Source of the DNA: Cryptomeria japonica
Taxonomy: Eukaryota; Streptophyta; Pinopsida; Cupressales; Cupressaceae
Assembly: GCF_030272615.1 (NCBI RefSeq)
Contig: NC_081413.1
Span: 558,211,136 to 558,275,135, forward strand
Direction: 5' to 3'
DNA length: 64,000 bases
Part shown: positions 1 through 9,686 of the stretch, in pieces
How the letters are laid out: every line of letters starts with the position of its first letter
Numbering within the stretch: position 1 is the stretch's first letter
The notes under the pieces: model-generated
Databases searched by the model: none
Told to the model about the DNA's origin: nothing
Seen by the model: the letters and a program-made list of their open reading frames with translations, nothing else
Made by a program: the position numbers and the translations under genes

Positions 1-656
1 AATGCTTCTTTCATCTCCTCTCAAGCAATCTTATGTTGACAATTGTCACCATTTCATTGGTAAAAATTGTAAACATGGATTGATAACTTTCAATCTTGAC
101 CCTTGATTAACTCCTTCAATCTTGACCATTCATTGCCCTATTTTCACTATAAATAGAGCTCTCATTCCTCCATTTTAAGGATCCATGCAAGCTTTTAGTA
201 TCTCATTTATGCTCAAATTTATCAATACATCTAGCTTCTCTTTGCAATAGAAATTAATCTAATAAGCATTTTAGACTATTTCCTTTATCATTAGCTTAAA
301 TCATTAATTAGTATATCATGTTAGGATAGTATTTAAACTAATCTTGTCATCTTATAATCTAGTTTATTGCATTTATAGAATCATGCATAGATAGGATGCA
401 TTTCATCATAAAGCAATCTTAAGCATCCCTCATTCTTGCATTCATCATCCCTAAGCCACTTTTCTCAGTGATCTGAGAGAAAAGGCATTGGCTTGAGGGA
501 CCTTGTGAGATAGAGAACCATGGAACCAACCTTGGGAAGTTGAGTCATTCTTCATGACTCCATAACTTGCACCAAGAAGTCATGTGGGTGTGTGGACAAG
601 CCCCTTTGAACCCATTTTTCACATTTTAAGTTTAATCGACCTGCTTTTCCCGCACA
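1..656 (+). repeat. 5' LTR of element E1, left part cut off by window start
   Basis: Positions 1-656 match 23,995-24,650 base for base in length, with scattered substitutions and no obvious indels, so the window opens inside the 5' LTR of E1. A TATA-type signal (CTATAAATAG) lies near 150 and marks the LTR promoter. The LTR ends in CGCACA, directly before a primer-binding-site-like stretch. By comparison with the 3' copy, about 810 bases of this LTR lie left of the window. Confidence 0.9.
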
Positions 657-682
657 TATTTTTGGCATCCACCTTGGGGCTC
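657..682 (+). other. Primer binding site of element E1
   Basis: Right after the LTR end comes TTTTTGGCATCCACCTTGGGGC, which resembles the TGGCGCCCACAGTGGGGC site next to the LTR of element E2 at about 40,362-40,380. Gypsy elements prime minus-strand DNA synthesis from a tRNA 3' end here. The CGCC-to-CATC difference looks like decay. I did not assign the tRNA. Confidence 0.65.
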
Positions 683-747
683 TACCCAATTTATCAAAAT
701 AGTTTTTAAAAATAAACACTTTTGTAAGTACACTAGAAACAAGAATT

Positions 748-1012
748 AGCGCGTAGGGAACATCCCTTAGCACATCTGGGTGATATTTCAGTGCATCCAG
801 CGCACTATTTATTGCGTGGGTCTCATTCCCTAGCACATGTAGTCTATACCTTAGCACATCATCCCCACTAACATTTTCCTATAGGTCTCAGCACTGGAGA
901 ATAACGGAGTAGCGCATCTAAAAAATATTCCAGCGCGTCGGGTCTGTCTGATAGTGCATCCGGATTGTCTCATAGCACGTACAATCTATTCTGTAGCACA
1001 TCACAGACAGAG
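748..1012 (+). repeat. First TAGCGCAT-type octamer array in the E1 leader
   Basis: About a dozen imperfect copies of TAGCGCAT are spaced 15-35 bases apart: one exact copy (near 910), others such as TAGCGCGT, TAGCACAT and TAGTGCAT. Most variants differ by C-to-T or G-to-A inside CG steps, as expected for decay of methylated CpG. Confidence 0.8.
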
Positions 1013-2217
1013 GCAAAAATTAAAAACTATAACCAAATGTAAAATTAGACTTGTTGAAGTCCACCAAACTCACAGATTTTCTAACGATTTTGCTTGGTAT
1101 CTTGCAGGGTTTTTAATAGTTTATTACAGATAGGAGCTTAATTTTATTTCTAGGATCATAAATAGTTTAAGATTTTTATTAATTTAGTTAAGTTAGTAAA
1201 AATATAAAGCTTTTTTGAATCTTGTTTGGTAAAATTGAACTCACTTTGTTTGGGCTTTAAAAAAGAACCACAAAAACAATTTTTCCTTGCTTTTCTAGGA
1301 GAGAAAAATTTTCAAATTGGATCTTAAAAAGAACAAATCATTTTTTTTCAAAGTTTTGCAATCAAATGGCTTAAAAAGAACTTCACCATCCTTTGGTCTA
1401 TAAAAGGATTCATTTTACATTTTAGCAAAGTAAAGAATCACACAAAGTCCAAAAGTCTTTTCGCAACTAAAGAGGGAAGATCTTCCCCTTTCAATCGATT
1501 TATTTTGTTGACGAAACATCGCATTTATTTTGTTGACCAAGTTATTTTATAGATTAGAAAATCATTGCCTTGAAAGGTTAAAAATAACACCATGTTTTCA
1601 TGGAGCAACATCTCCATATAGGATTAACAAAATCATTGCTTTGAAAGGATAAAATGAACTTGTGTGCTTTGCCTCAAAAGGTGGAAGGTATATGCTCTTC
1701 CCTTAACTGGGTGATCAAAAAGCCAAACCACTCTTAAAAGCTTTCTTTACTTCAAGCAATAAATCCTTTAGCAAGCTTGCCTTCCCAAGGGGTTGAAAAA
1801 CTCTTAAAGCCATTTTTGGTCGGTGTGAAGGGAATGACCTAAGTGGAAAACAACATTGAAGCCAAGTGTTCTAACCCACTACAATCAAAAGTGCAAAGTG
1901 GCAAAAGTCCTTTTCAATGGTTGCGCGCAGTGATTAGCCTTCCCCCAATATCCTTGAGATACGTAAAGCCTTTGTTCTAAAGTTTGGGAAGCCTCCTGAG
2001 GGAGTTTATCACTGACGGCTGAACAAAAAGCCTGATTACGAACCTTAGCATAGAAACTTTGAGCCGAGTCAGTAACCAGACATTTGCAATATCATAGTCA
2101 AAGGGTGGGGAAAAATCTACCCCCAAGATCGCTCATCATATATCTCCCAAGATAACTACTCAATTGTGAAGCAATTCACTTTGAGTTAATTTCTGACAAA
2201 AGGCAAAAAAACGGGCG

Positions 2218-2229
2218 CCCCCTAGGGGG
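2218..2229. other. Perfect 12-base palindrome CCCCCTAGGGGG in the E1 leader
   Basis: The sequence is self-complementary and strongly GC-rich inside an AT-rich leader. It could be a kissing-loop or dimerisation element of the genomic RNA, or chance. The position between PBS and gag suits the first reading; no other evidence is available here. Confidence 0.4.
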
Positions 2230-2524
2230 TGACACGACTGTTTGAGCTGACGGAGTATCGAGACTAGTGGGCTATGATATTGCTTATGACCCTTGAATAA
2301 AGAGTTTGATTGAAGTGCATATTGTATCTAAACCTGTCAAAACATTGAGGATTTGAACACATCCTCGCAGAACATACACTTATTGTTTAGATTAAGTAAA
2401 ATGGTTGTCTCTTTGGTGTCGTGCTTTCATTTGTTACATCAAAAAATCACCCATTAGCACTAAAAACACAAAACAAATTCCAAAAATCATAGAAAAACAA
2501 TCAAGTCAAAATATATCAGGGCAG

Positions 2525-2892
2525 TTTAGCGCATGAGAGAAACTTTTTAGCATGTAGGGACCATCTTTTAGCGCATTAAACTTGTTCCTTAGCGCATTAA
2601 AACTTAGTATTAGCGCTTCACCAGAATCCAAAAACAACAGTTTTAAATAGCGCGTTTTGAAAACATTTTAGCACATAGAAGCATCAACTTAGCGTGTGGA
2701 AGCCAAACTTTTGCACATAGGGTTTAACAGTTAGCGCATAGGCAGCCCATATTGGTGCATGACCTTTTGAACCAAGGCAAAAATAAAATAAACCAATTAG
2801 CGCATATCAAGGGGCAACATAGCGTGTGGAATCTTTTTGCTAGCGCGTGGAGAAATTTTTGTAGTGCATCACATCTCTTTTTTAGTGCATAG
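2525..2892 (+). repeat. Second TAGCGCAT octamer array in the E1 leader
   Basis: Five exact TAGCGCAT copies and about ten variants (TAGCGCTT, TAGCGCGT, TAGCACAT, TAGCGTGT, TAGTGCAT) occur in 370 bases, each in a different surrounding sequence. This makes it an array of a short motif with unrelated spacers rather than a simple tandem repeat. All copies read in the direction of gag. Confidence 0.85.
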
Positions 2893-3518
2893 TCAAAACC
2901 ACAAAAATAGGGGCCAAAAATAAAAAGAGGTCATTTTAAAAATTTTGAAAACAATCTCATAAGTTTTCCTTCATCAACCTGAACTTCATCAAACAGAAAA
3001 CCAAAAATAGAGTATCAAAACTATTTCCAAAGCAAGTTTTCCATCGAACAAAGTTGTCCAAAATCTGAAGCTAGTCACAGGATAACACATCTCTCCTATC
3101 AAAATCAGGAAACCTCACCGCAAGTATCAAATAGGTCCTTCAATCAAATGGATTTCTATCCAAAAATACACTTGTTTTAAAAACTCCAAGTTTTCAAATC
3201 GAGTTTCCATATCAGGAAGGCTCATATTTCGTATCATTTGACACACTTTGTCATGAGGGGGCATCTAAACCTTCACTTTGATAAAAGTAAAACTTGAGTT
3301 TCCAAAACAAGCTAAACTAAATCCAAAACAAATCAAAGGAAACCATTGATCGCTTGTGCATGACTAATCCTCATATTTTGAGAAGAAAGAGTATTTATCA
3401 TAACACCAAGTTAAGGAAACAACAACCCAGTTCTTCAAAACTTGCCAAACGGAATAAATTTTTATACATCAATCACCAACTCTTCAAATCTCATTGAACA
3501 TTCCTTCATCATATTCGC

Positions 3519-5559
3519 TTGTACCTTCAAAATAAAACCAATGAATTTGACAAAGAACCATTAAGGAGTAGAGCATTCTGTCAAAAATCAGCATTTAGTC
3601 AGTGCATAAATCAAGGAGGAAAGATCAATCCAGCTTTCTTCCCCGAAGAGTGCATCACTTACAATATACCGTGGTTTGAGCCACCAACCCCTGAGCAAAA
3701 CATCGAAGAGGAGTTTGTTCCTTTTTTCATAGAAAGCTTCTACTAGATGCCCGAAGTTACTTGCTCTCAATGAAACAAACAAAGCAAAACACAACCCGCG
3801 TCTAGCATGGAATGAAGATTATCAAATCCCTTTGAGGGAACGCATCTGGAAGACACCGAAATTTATGAGGAACTCCTCCAAGAGTGTCAAGAAAGTGCTT
3901 CATTTCAAAAGCTTGTGGAAAAAATCATGGAAAACGACAAAGAAAAATATCTACTCATGCTCACAAGCAAAGGAGTTAAGCTCCCTGAGGACTTTGACAC
4001 CGATATATTTAGAACAAGATCTCGATATTATGAATATCAAGAACAACAAAGATAGGAGGAAGCATGTGACCCAGAGCAAAACATTCCTGAAAAACACATA
4101 CCTGAGCAGAACATACCAGAGCAAAACATTCCTGAACAACACATACCTGAGCAGAACATACCCGAGCAAAACATTCCTAAACAACACATACCTCAACACA
4201 CGCCATTCCAGTTTCAAAACAATACAAGGGGAGGACTCTTCCCTCAGCAAACAAATGTGCCTTTGATTGCTCTCACTCAACGAATACAAATGTTGCAAAG
4301 ACAAATGCAAGACATGCAACACAGCACAACAGTATGATATTCCTTGACTGAAATTTGTCCTTATCCTTTTAACAAATAGTTAAACATGATACCTTTTCCC
4401 CCCAAACTTAGATATTCCCAAATTTGACAAATATGATGGAAAAAGCGATCCTCATGATCATGTCTAGGAATTTTATACCATGAGTCTTGAATTCTCTCAT
4501 AGTGACACATATTTGATGAGGTTATTCCCAAGAAGCTTGGGAGGACAAACAATGGAATGGTTATCCAAAATTACACCTCCTGTCAGATCCTTTGATGAAT
4601 TAGTCAACAAATTCATAACTCGATATTCCTATAACATCCAACATGCTATCACCATGCTAGATGTCTGTAACACCAAGCAAAAAAACAATGAAACATTCAT
4701 GGCATTCCTTCAACGTTGGCGATGCATGGTTTCAAGATATCCTCGCAATGTGCCTGAAAAGCAAAAGATGGAAATTTTCATCGACAACTTGAATAGCGAG
4801 ATGAGTTACATACTCAAACTCCAATGCATCCCATCTTTTGCCAAATTAATTGATAATGGCATCCAAGTAGAAGAGGCCTGTATAAAGAAAGGAACATTGA
4901 AATTTTTCAAAGAAGGAACAAATACATCCAACTACAACAACCAAAACAACAATAACTTAGACAAATCTTGATTCTGGACTAGAAATAAAAACATGGGAAC
5001 TGAAGGAGGAAATGAATCTAATGATACGAAGTCCAAACAGCCAGTGTTAGCTTTATCAGGTAATACTCAGGCTACCAAAAATCAAAAGGGTGCTAACCAA
5101 GGCACTAATACAACCAATGCCACTCAAGATCCTCTCAACACAAGCAACACAACCAATACCAACAATACTCAAAACAACAACACCAATCAAGGACCAAACC
5201 CAAATTCATGAGGTAACACTGGTAACTTTCCTAAACGGGTTTATACACCATTAGGACAATCATTGGAGTTTGCATTCAGAGAGCTATTGGCAAACAAAAT
5301 CATTTCTTTACCCGTAATTAACAACTTTGAGCCACAAATCAAACCACCTTGGTGGAATGACTCACACTTTTGTGATTTTCACCGAAACAAAGGACATCAA
5401 ACAAATGATTGCATGAGACTGAAGAACATTGTTCAAGACATGATTGACAGAGGTGATTTAACAATCGATGGTCTCAAGACAAATGGTGACCATGGAGCCT
5501 TTAAGAATCCTCTTCCAAACTACAACAAAGATGGAGCTTCCACCTCAAATGATACATAG
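3519..5559 (+). pseudogene. Decayed gag of Tat-type gypsy element E1
   Basis: Several frames together show a plant gypsy capsid gene. Near 3,930-4,010 the translation resembles the matching part of E2 gag (KYLLMLTSKGVKLPEDFD against KYFLMLAKTGAKLPQDFD). Positions 4,480-4,971 give the retrotransposon gag core (TYLMRLFPRSLGG, QTMEWLSK, YSYNIQHAITMLDVCNTKQ). Positions 5,340-5,440 give a zinc-knuckle-like CDFHRNKGHQTNDC. Between these lies an asparagine/threonine-rich linker (about 5,000-5,210). In-frame stops (for example near 3,744, 4,055 and 4,970) mean it cannot make a full Gag. A pentapeptide repeat at about 4,070-4,200 is listed separately. Gag would package the element RNA in cytoplasmic particles. 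Confidence 0.85.
4070..4200 (+). repeat. Pentapeptide repeat EQNIP/EQHIP inside E1 gag
   Basis: Read in the gag frame, eight consecutive five-residue units of the form E(Q/K)(N/H)IP follow each other, the last as KQHIP. The DNA repeats as 15-base units built on GAGCAAAACATTCCT and GAGCAGAACATACC. It lies between the N-terminal part and the capsid core. E2 gag has no such run at the corresponding place, so the repeat appears specific to E1 or its subfamily. Confidence 0.75.
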
Positions 5560-5697
5560 GGAACTCGTATCAATCACATATACAATAACACCATCAATCA
5601 TATATCAGCTGCAGACAATCAAGTAAATGTCATCACAATTAGAGACAAGCGTGAGCATAAATATGTCAACGTAACAGCCAGAGCTCAAAAATATATC

Positions 5698-6486
5698 TTG
5701 AAGGGACATATGTCAACAACAAATACCGTACCCAAAATTCAATATGATCTAGTCAGTCAACTGCGCAAAACTCCTGCTCAAATATCTATACTAGAGTTGC
5801 TAAAACTTTTGCCAAAACACAAAGACATATTGGAACAAGCGTTACTAGAAACAAATGTACCTCAAGATCTTGATGCTGACAAATTCCAAGCCATGGTGGC
5901 TCATATGACAGAGCTTCATAATCTCACCTTTTCTAAGCATGATAATATCTCATTGAGCCATCCACAAAATACTCCACTCCATATTGAATTCTTGGTCTAT
6001 AAACACCAAGTTGAAAGAGTACTGATAGATGGAGGGGCTGGACTCAATATATGTACCTTAAAACTTATCCATGCATTAGGATTCTCAGAGGAGTCTATTG
6101 ATCCACGCAAGAAGATCACTATCAAATCATATGATGATGAAGAAAGATCATGCAAAGGAACAATAATGTTGCCAATTCAGGTGGGACCAATACATAGGGA
6201 CACTTTGTGCCAAGTTTTAGACATAGACCTTACATATAATATCTTATTAGGTCAACCTTGGATACATGAAATGCAAGCAGTACCCTCAACTTATCACCAG
6301 TGTGTTAAGTTCCCATACAATGGACAGGAAATTTCTATCTCAGTAGATCATAATCCTTTTCAACATTGCAACGCTATGGGGGCAACCCAAGATAGTATGG
6401 TTCCACATAACAGGGAAAAATCAATTTCCTTAGCACCGGATTTTCAGCAAGAACAACTCAAATCTTTATCTATGGACGTCAAATAG
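5698..6486 (+). CDS. Aspartic protease region of E1
   Basis: An open frame of 262 codons contains the retroviral-type aspartic protease signature: RVLIDGGAGLNI (active-site aspartate in D-G-G, the form often seen in Tat/Athila elements instead of D-T/S-G) and, about 75 residues later, YNILLGQPWIH. The protease would cut the Gag-Pol precursor. It has no internal stop and is one of the better preserved parts of E1, but its upstream and downstream frames are broken. The start chosen is the first ATG-like codon of the open frame and is probably not a real initiation site, because this domain is normally part of a polyprotein. Confidence 0.8.
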   Translation: MKGHMSTTNTVPKIQYDLVSQLRKTPAQISILELLKLLPKHKDILEQALLETNVPQDLDADKFQAMVAHMTELHNLTFSKHDNISLSHPQNTPLHIEFLVYKHQVERVLIDGGAGLNICTLKLIHALGFSEESIDPRKKITIKSYDDEERSCKGTIMLPIQVGPIHRDTLCQVLDIDLTYNILLGQPWIHEMQAVPSTYHQCVKFPYNGQEISISVDHNPFQHCNAMGATQDSMVPHNREKSISLAPDFQQEQLKSLSMDVK

Positions 6487-6639
6487 AAAATAAAAATCAA
6501 GGAACAAGGCATGGGAGAATACTCTTTGGAGCCTTTAATTTTGGTCACCTTACCTGTATCACCAAAATCTCATGGGTTACCTTCAGCATCAACACATCAA
6601 GCAACACAGCCCATCACCAAGTTTGACAGCAAGTTTATT

Positions 6640-7449
6640 TAACTAGGCTCACTCGCTCTTGAATCTAAGGAAATGGACATCCTTAGTTGGCTATACAAGG
6701 ATGATGAAGAATTCAGAGTAGCTACTATGGAAGTCACTATACCAGCACACCTGTATGGCAAAGGATACCTAATCATGCAACGAATGGGATACCATGGCAA
6801 AGGACCTATCAGCAAGCAATAGGAAGGTGTTACTGAACCAATAGATCCTCCTTCCCAGTTTGCTAGAGACAAAATAGGATTGGGTTATGAACATACCCTA
6901 CCACCAAGGAGACCATCAAATAAATATCAAAAAACCCAGTGGAAGGCAAAGAAGAAATACAGAGATGCCTCATGGCAGGAGGCACTATTTGAATCAGCAA
7001 AAACAATCTGAAAGGAATGTGAATCTCAAGAAAGAAAGAAACTCCATGAGAAATTAGTCATTCCAATAGTAGAAGCACCTTGTGCAGAGGTACATCATAT
7101 TCAAAAACCTGTTTCACAAAAAGACAAGTCGCTCCCCGACACCATCATTACTCCCCGAGAAGAGACAGTATACGAACAAATGCAACGAGTTGAAGTAGGA
7201 TCTGATACTAAATCCGAGAAGATAGTCAGATTAGTCTCCATCATCAAGGACCTATTTTCACCCTACAACATACCGGTCCATTGCACTCAAAGACTCTGGG
7301 ATAATACCTCTAAAACTAATTCAAATGAATATGAATGGGGTAGTTGTTCCAACGCTACTAAAGATATTGTTGAAAACACTAGTCATACACCCCTTTCTCA
7401 AGAAGAATATGGCACAGAGCCTCGAATACTTGAATTTGGTCCACATAAT
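6640..7449 (+). pseudogene. Protease-RT connector of E1 with a G-patch-like motif, split by element B
   Basis: Around 6,755-6,890 the frame reads LIMQRMGYHGKGPISKQ, an in-frame TAG, then EGVTEPIDPPSQ and IGLGYE. The glycine pattern resembles a G-patch, an RNA-binding motif known next to the protease in some retroviruses and reported in some plant retroelements. The rest is charged and lysine-rich. The frame runs to 7,449, where B is inserted, and resumes after the duplicated ATAAT at 14,236. Another stop lies near 7,010. Confidence 0.55.
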
Positions 7450-8386
7450 TGTTAGGGTTCCCATAGATACTGAGAGGGGGGGGTGAATCAGTATTTGACC
7501 AGTAATGAAATTTTCTTAAAATTGAATATGCAGAACATAAAGTAATAGTATACCGGTATGCAAGAATTAATGTAAATAACAAAATCAAAAACATCCACAT
7601 GAAAAGAACACCATAACACAAGATGTTTAACGAGGAAACCCGATGTGGGAAAAACCTTGGTGGGATTTGTGACCCACAATATTCACTTACTGGCCAAAAA
7701 GAGAATATTACTTACAATAGGTTCCTGCACATGCAGGAAGGCCAACTGCCTAGAGCTCACTGCTCAATAAGAAGTCACACTGACTTACAATGAGGATTTA
7801 CACAAATCCAATATTTTGTACTGCTTTACAATAGCATCTTCAATGCCAAATTCAGTACCGGTTCTTGCTCTGTTATTTACATATACCCTTGACCTACTAT
7901 TTGCACATTAGGTCTGCCTTATAATTTATTTTATGCTTCCTATTCATATCCTACAAATGTCTACAATGATCTCTTTTATATACAAGAGTCATTTTACAAT
8001 TTGCCAAGTCGACTTACAATAATAAACAAAATATTACATATCAAAAATCCTGTCGGCCTCAGTGTCGGTATACATGTTCTTTTCTGTGTCGATGTACATC
8101 TTATGTGCTAGTACCGGTGTAGATTGATCTTGTTGATGCCAGTGCATGGTTTTGTTTGAGTAATGCTTTGCTGGTATAATGTCTTGCTAGTGCCATAGGA
8201 TTGCAAGGTTTCCTGTGTAATGCTTTGTTGGTGTAATGTCTTGCCGATGCCATAGGATTGCAAGGTTGCCTGTGTAATGCTTTGCCGGTGTAATGTCTTG
8301 CCAGTGCCATAGGATTGCAAGGTTGCCATCAATGACAAAACCTTCAATCACACACAATGTCTCATTGGAGTGTCCATATGCCAACA
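7450..8386 (-). repeat. 3' LTR of element B (937 bases)
   Basis: Closely similar to 13,319-14,235. About 8,160-8,335 holds nearly three copies of a 57-base tandem repeat containing (T/C)GCCGGTG and TGCCATAGGATTGCAAGG. The LTR is 20 bases longer than its partner, mostly in this variable part. Confidence 0.92.
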
Positions 8387-8545
8387 ATCTCCCCCTTTGG
8401 CATTGATGGCAACACTCATGAGAAATTTCAAAAAGATATCCAAAAATGTTACCAAAAATGTGAGAGCTCCCCCTGAGCATGTGATCCCTGTGTTCTGAAT
8501 TTTCTCATCTACTACTCCCCCTTTGGCATCAATGACAAAGGTTAG
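8387..8545 (-). other. Multiple polypurine tracts before the 3' LTR of element B
   Basis: In the direction of B, CCAAAGGGGGAG occurs twice (about 8,387-8,400 at the LTR edge and 8,515-8,528), with a weaker AGGGGGAGCTC near 8,467-8,477. Several polypurine tracts upstream of the 3' LTR are a known trait of Sireviruses, a copia lineage, and this supports placing B near that lineage. They prime plus-strand DNA synthesis. Confidence 0.7.
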
Positions 8546-8575
8546 TAGAGTTTGTAGTTGTACCAATTCATAACC

Positions 8576-9682
8576 TCAACCTTGTAGTTGGGTAGTTATT
8601 ATCTGAAGAATATCTCCCAAAATTAAGTTTATGCCATCCATAAACTTCTTGCTCTCCTTTATTGCTATCTCAGTTCTGTATATTGTACCGGTGAGATGCT
8701 GCAAGTGCTCTGCCAGTGTTTTGCTACCCTGTGTTAGTGCCTCTAAGATTTCCTTCCGCAGAGATGCTAAATAGTCCAATCTTGGACTTAGTTTAGATCT
8801 CAAGAATTTTTCCTTGTTTATTATTTTCTCTTTCTCTCTTTCTAATTTGACCAATTCTTCCTCAAAATTTGTTATCTTTTCCTCAAAAACTGATAATGTA
8901 TCGGGTGAGTTAACAAAATTATCAGCAAGTTTATTGATCTCTTCCTGTACCTTGCTCATCTTTTTGTCTACATCTATGGTCAAAAATTTTATCTTATAGG
9001 TGTCTTTGTACAGAGTTTTGTACTCTTTCAATAAATTGCATAGTTTCGGTAGAAGTGTGTCAAATTCCCTATTACACTTCTTTATTCCTTCCTCAAAGAA
9101 TTTATGTTTCTCTTTTTCTACACTTTCCTTTATAGTTTCTACCTTTGTTTGCTCAAAATTTCCAGAAATATATTTACAAAGTGTATATAATTGGCCTAAA
9201 GAATCTTTGTTGGCTATATTACAATTGGGAGCTATTGATTTCAAAACTGGAATTGAATCATCTATCGCTTTATAAGCTTGTGAGCTATAATCAGTTATTT
9301 TCTTGATAGATTCGAGCAATACCTCTGTTACATTTGATGGTGACCCAACAAACTAAATGCCGGTGGAAGTGACCATGCTAGTATTGACCTCTGGTAGGTT
9401 TGTTTGTGTCTCCATCTCTTTAAGCATTGGTTTTCCTGCATCATTTCTTATCAGTGGCATCTATTCTGGAGCCTTTAGCTCTGTTGGTTTCTCTGTTGGT
9501 GTTCCAGATTCCATCTTTTTCTTTGAATCTGCTGCCGGTTGCTCTTTGTTTCCTGTTGTCGATTGCTCTTTGTTTCCTGATTTATCTTTTGTATCCTTAT
9601 CTACCACTATGTTGATTTTCTAAGTATCAACATTCACAGTATATAGGACTTCAGGATTAGGATTATTATCCTTTGTGTCCAT
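8576..9682 (-). pseudogene. Element B ORF3: coiled-coil protein, three internal TAG codons
   Basis: From ATG at 9,682 to TGA at 8,576-8,578 one frame runs for 369 codons, interrupted only by TAG at 9,620-9,622, 9,461-9,463 and 9,353-9,355. The first third is rich in Lys, Glu, Ser and Thr and looks disordered. The last 247 residues are open and mostly helical, with heptad-like stretches (for example around KITNFEEELVKLEREKEK) typical of coiled coils. I do not recognise a family. By position, between the other ORFs and the polypurine tracts, it corresponds to the extra 3' ORF of some Sireviruses (often called env-like), but no signal peptide or membrane segment is visible. Confidence 0.6.
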
Positions 9683-9686
9683 ACTC

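Larger units (their letters stand above)
683..3518 (+). other. Untranslated leader of element E1 upstream of gag
   Basis: No long reading frame is present. The core around 1,680-2,300 resembles the leader of E2 (minus strand, about 39,700-39,060): both share phrases such as GACCTAAGTGG and a CTC-GGAGTTTAT-like block. This core is flanked on both sides by octamer arrays (separate entries). A perfect 12-base GC palindrome lies at 2,218-2,229. The region should contain packaging and dimerisation signals, which is inference from retrotransposon biology. Confidence 0.6.

Noticed and set aside
748-1012. CRISPR-like array, because short repeats alternate with unique spacers
   Set aside because: Repeats are only 8 bases, degenerate and irregularly spaced, in a plant retrotransposon leader.
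3951-4322. Minus-strand frame of 123 codons opposite E1 gag
   Set aside because: Shadow of the pentapeptide-repeat region of gag; composition follows the repeat.
8101-8480. Overlapping minus-strand frames with ALHRQPCNPMA-type repeats (also at 13,863-14,236)
   Set aside because: They are the 57-base LTR repeat of element B read through, not coding.
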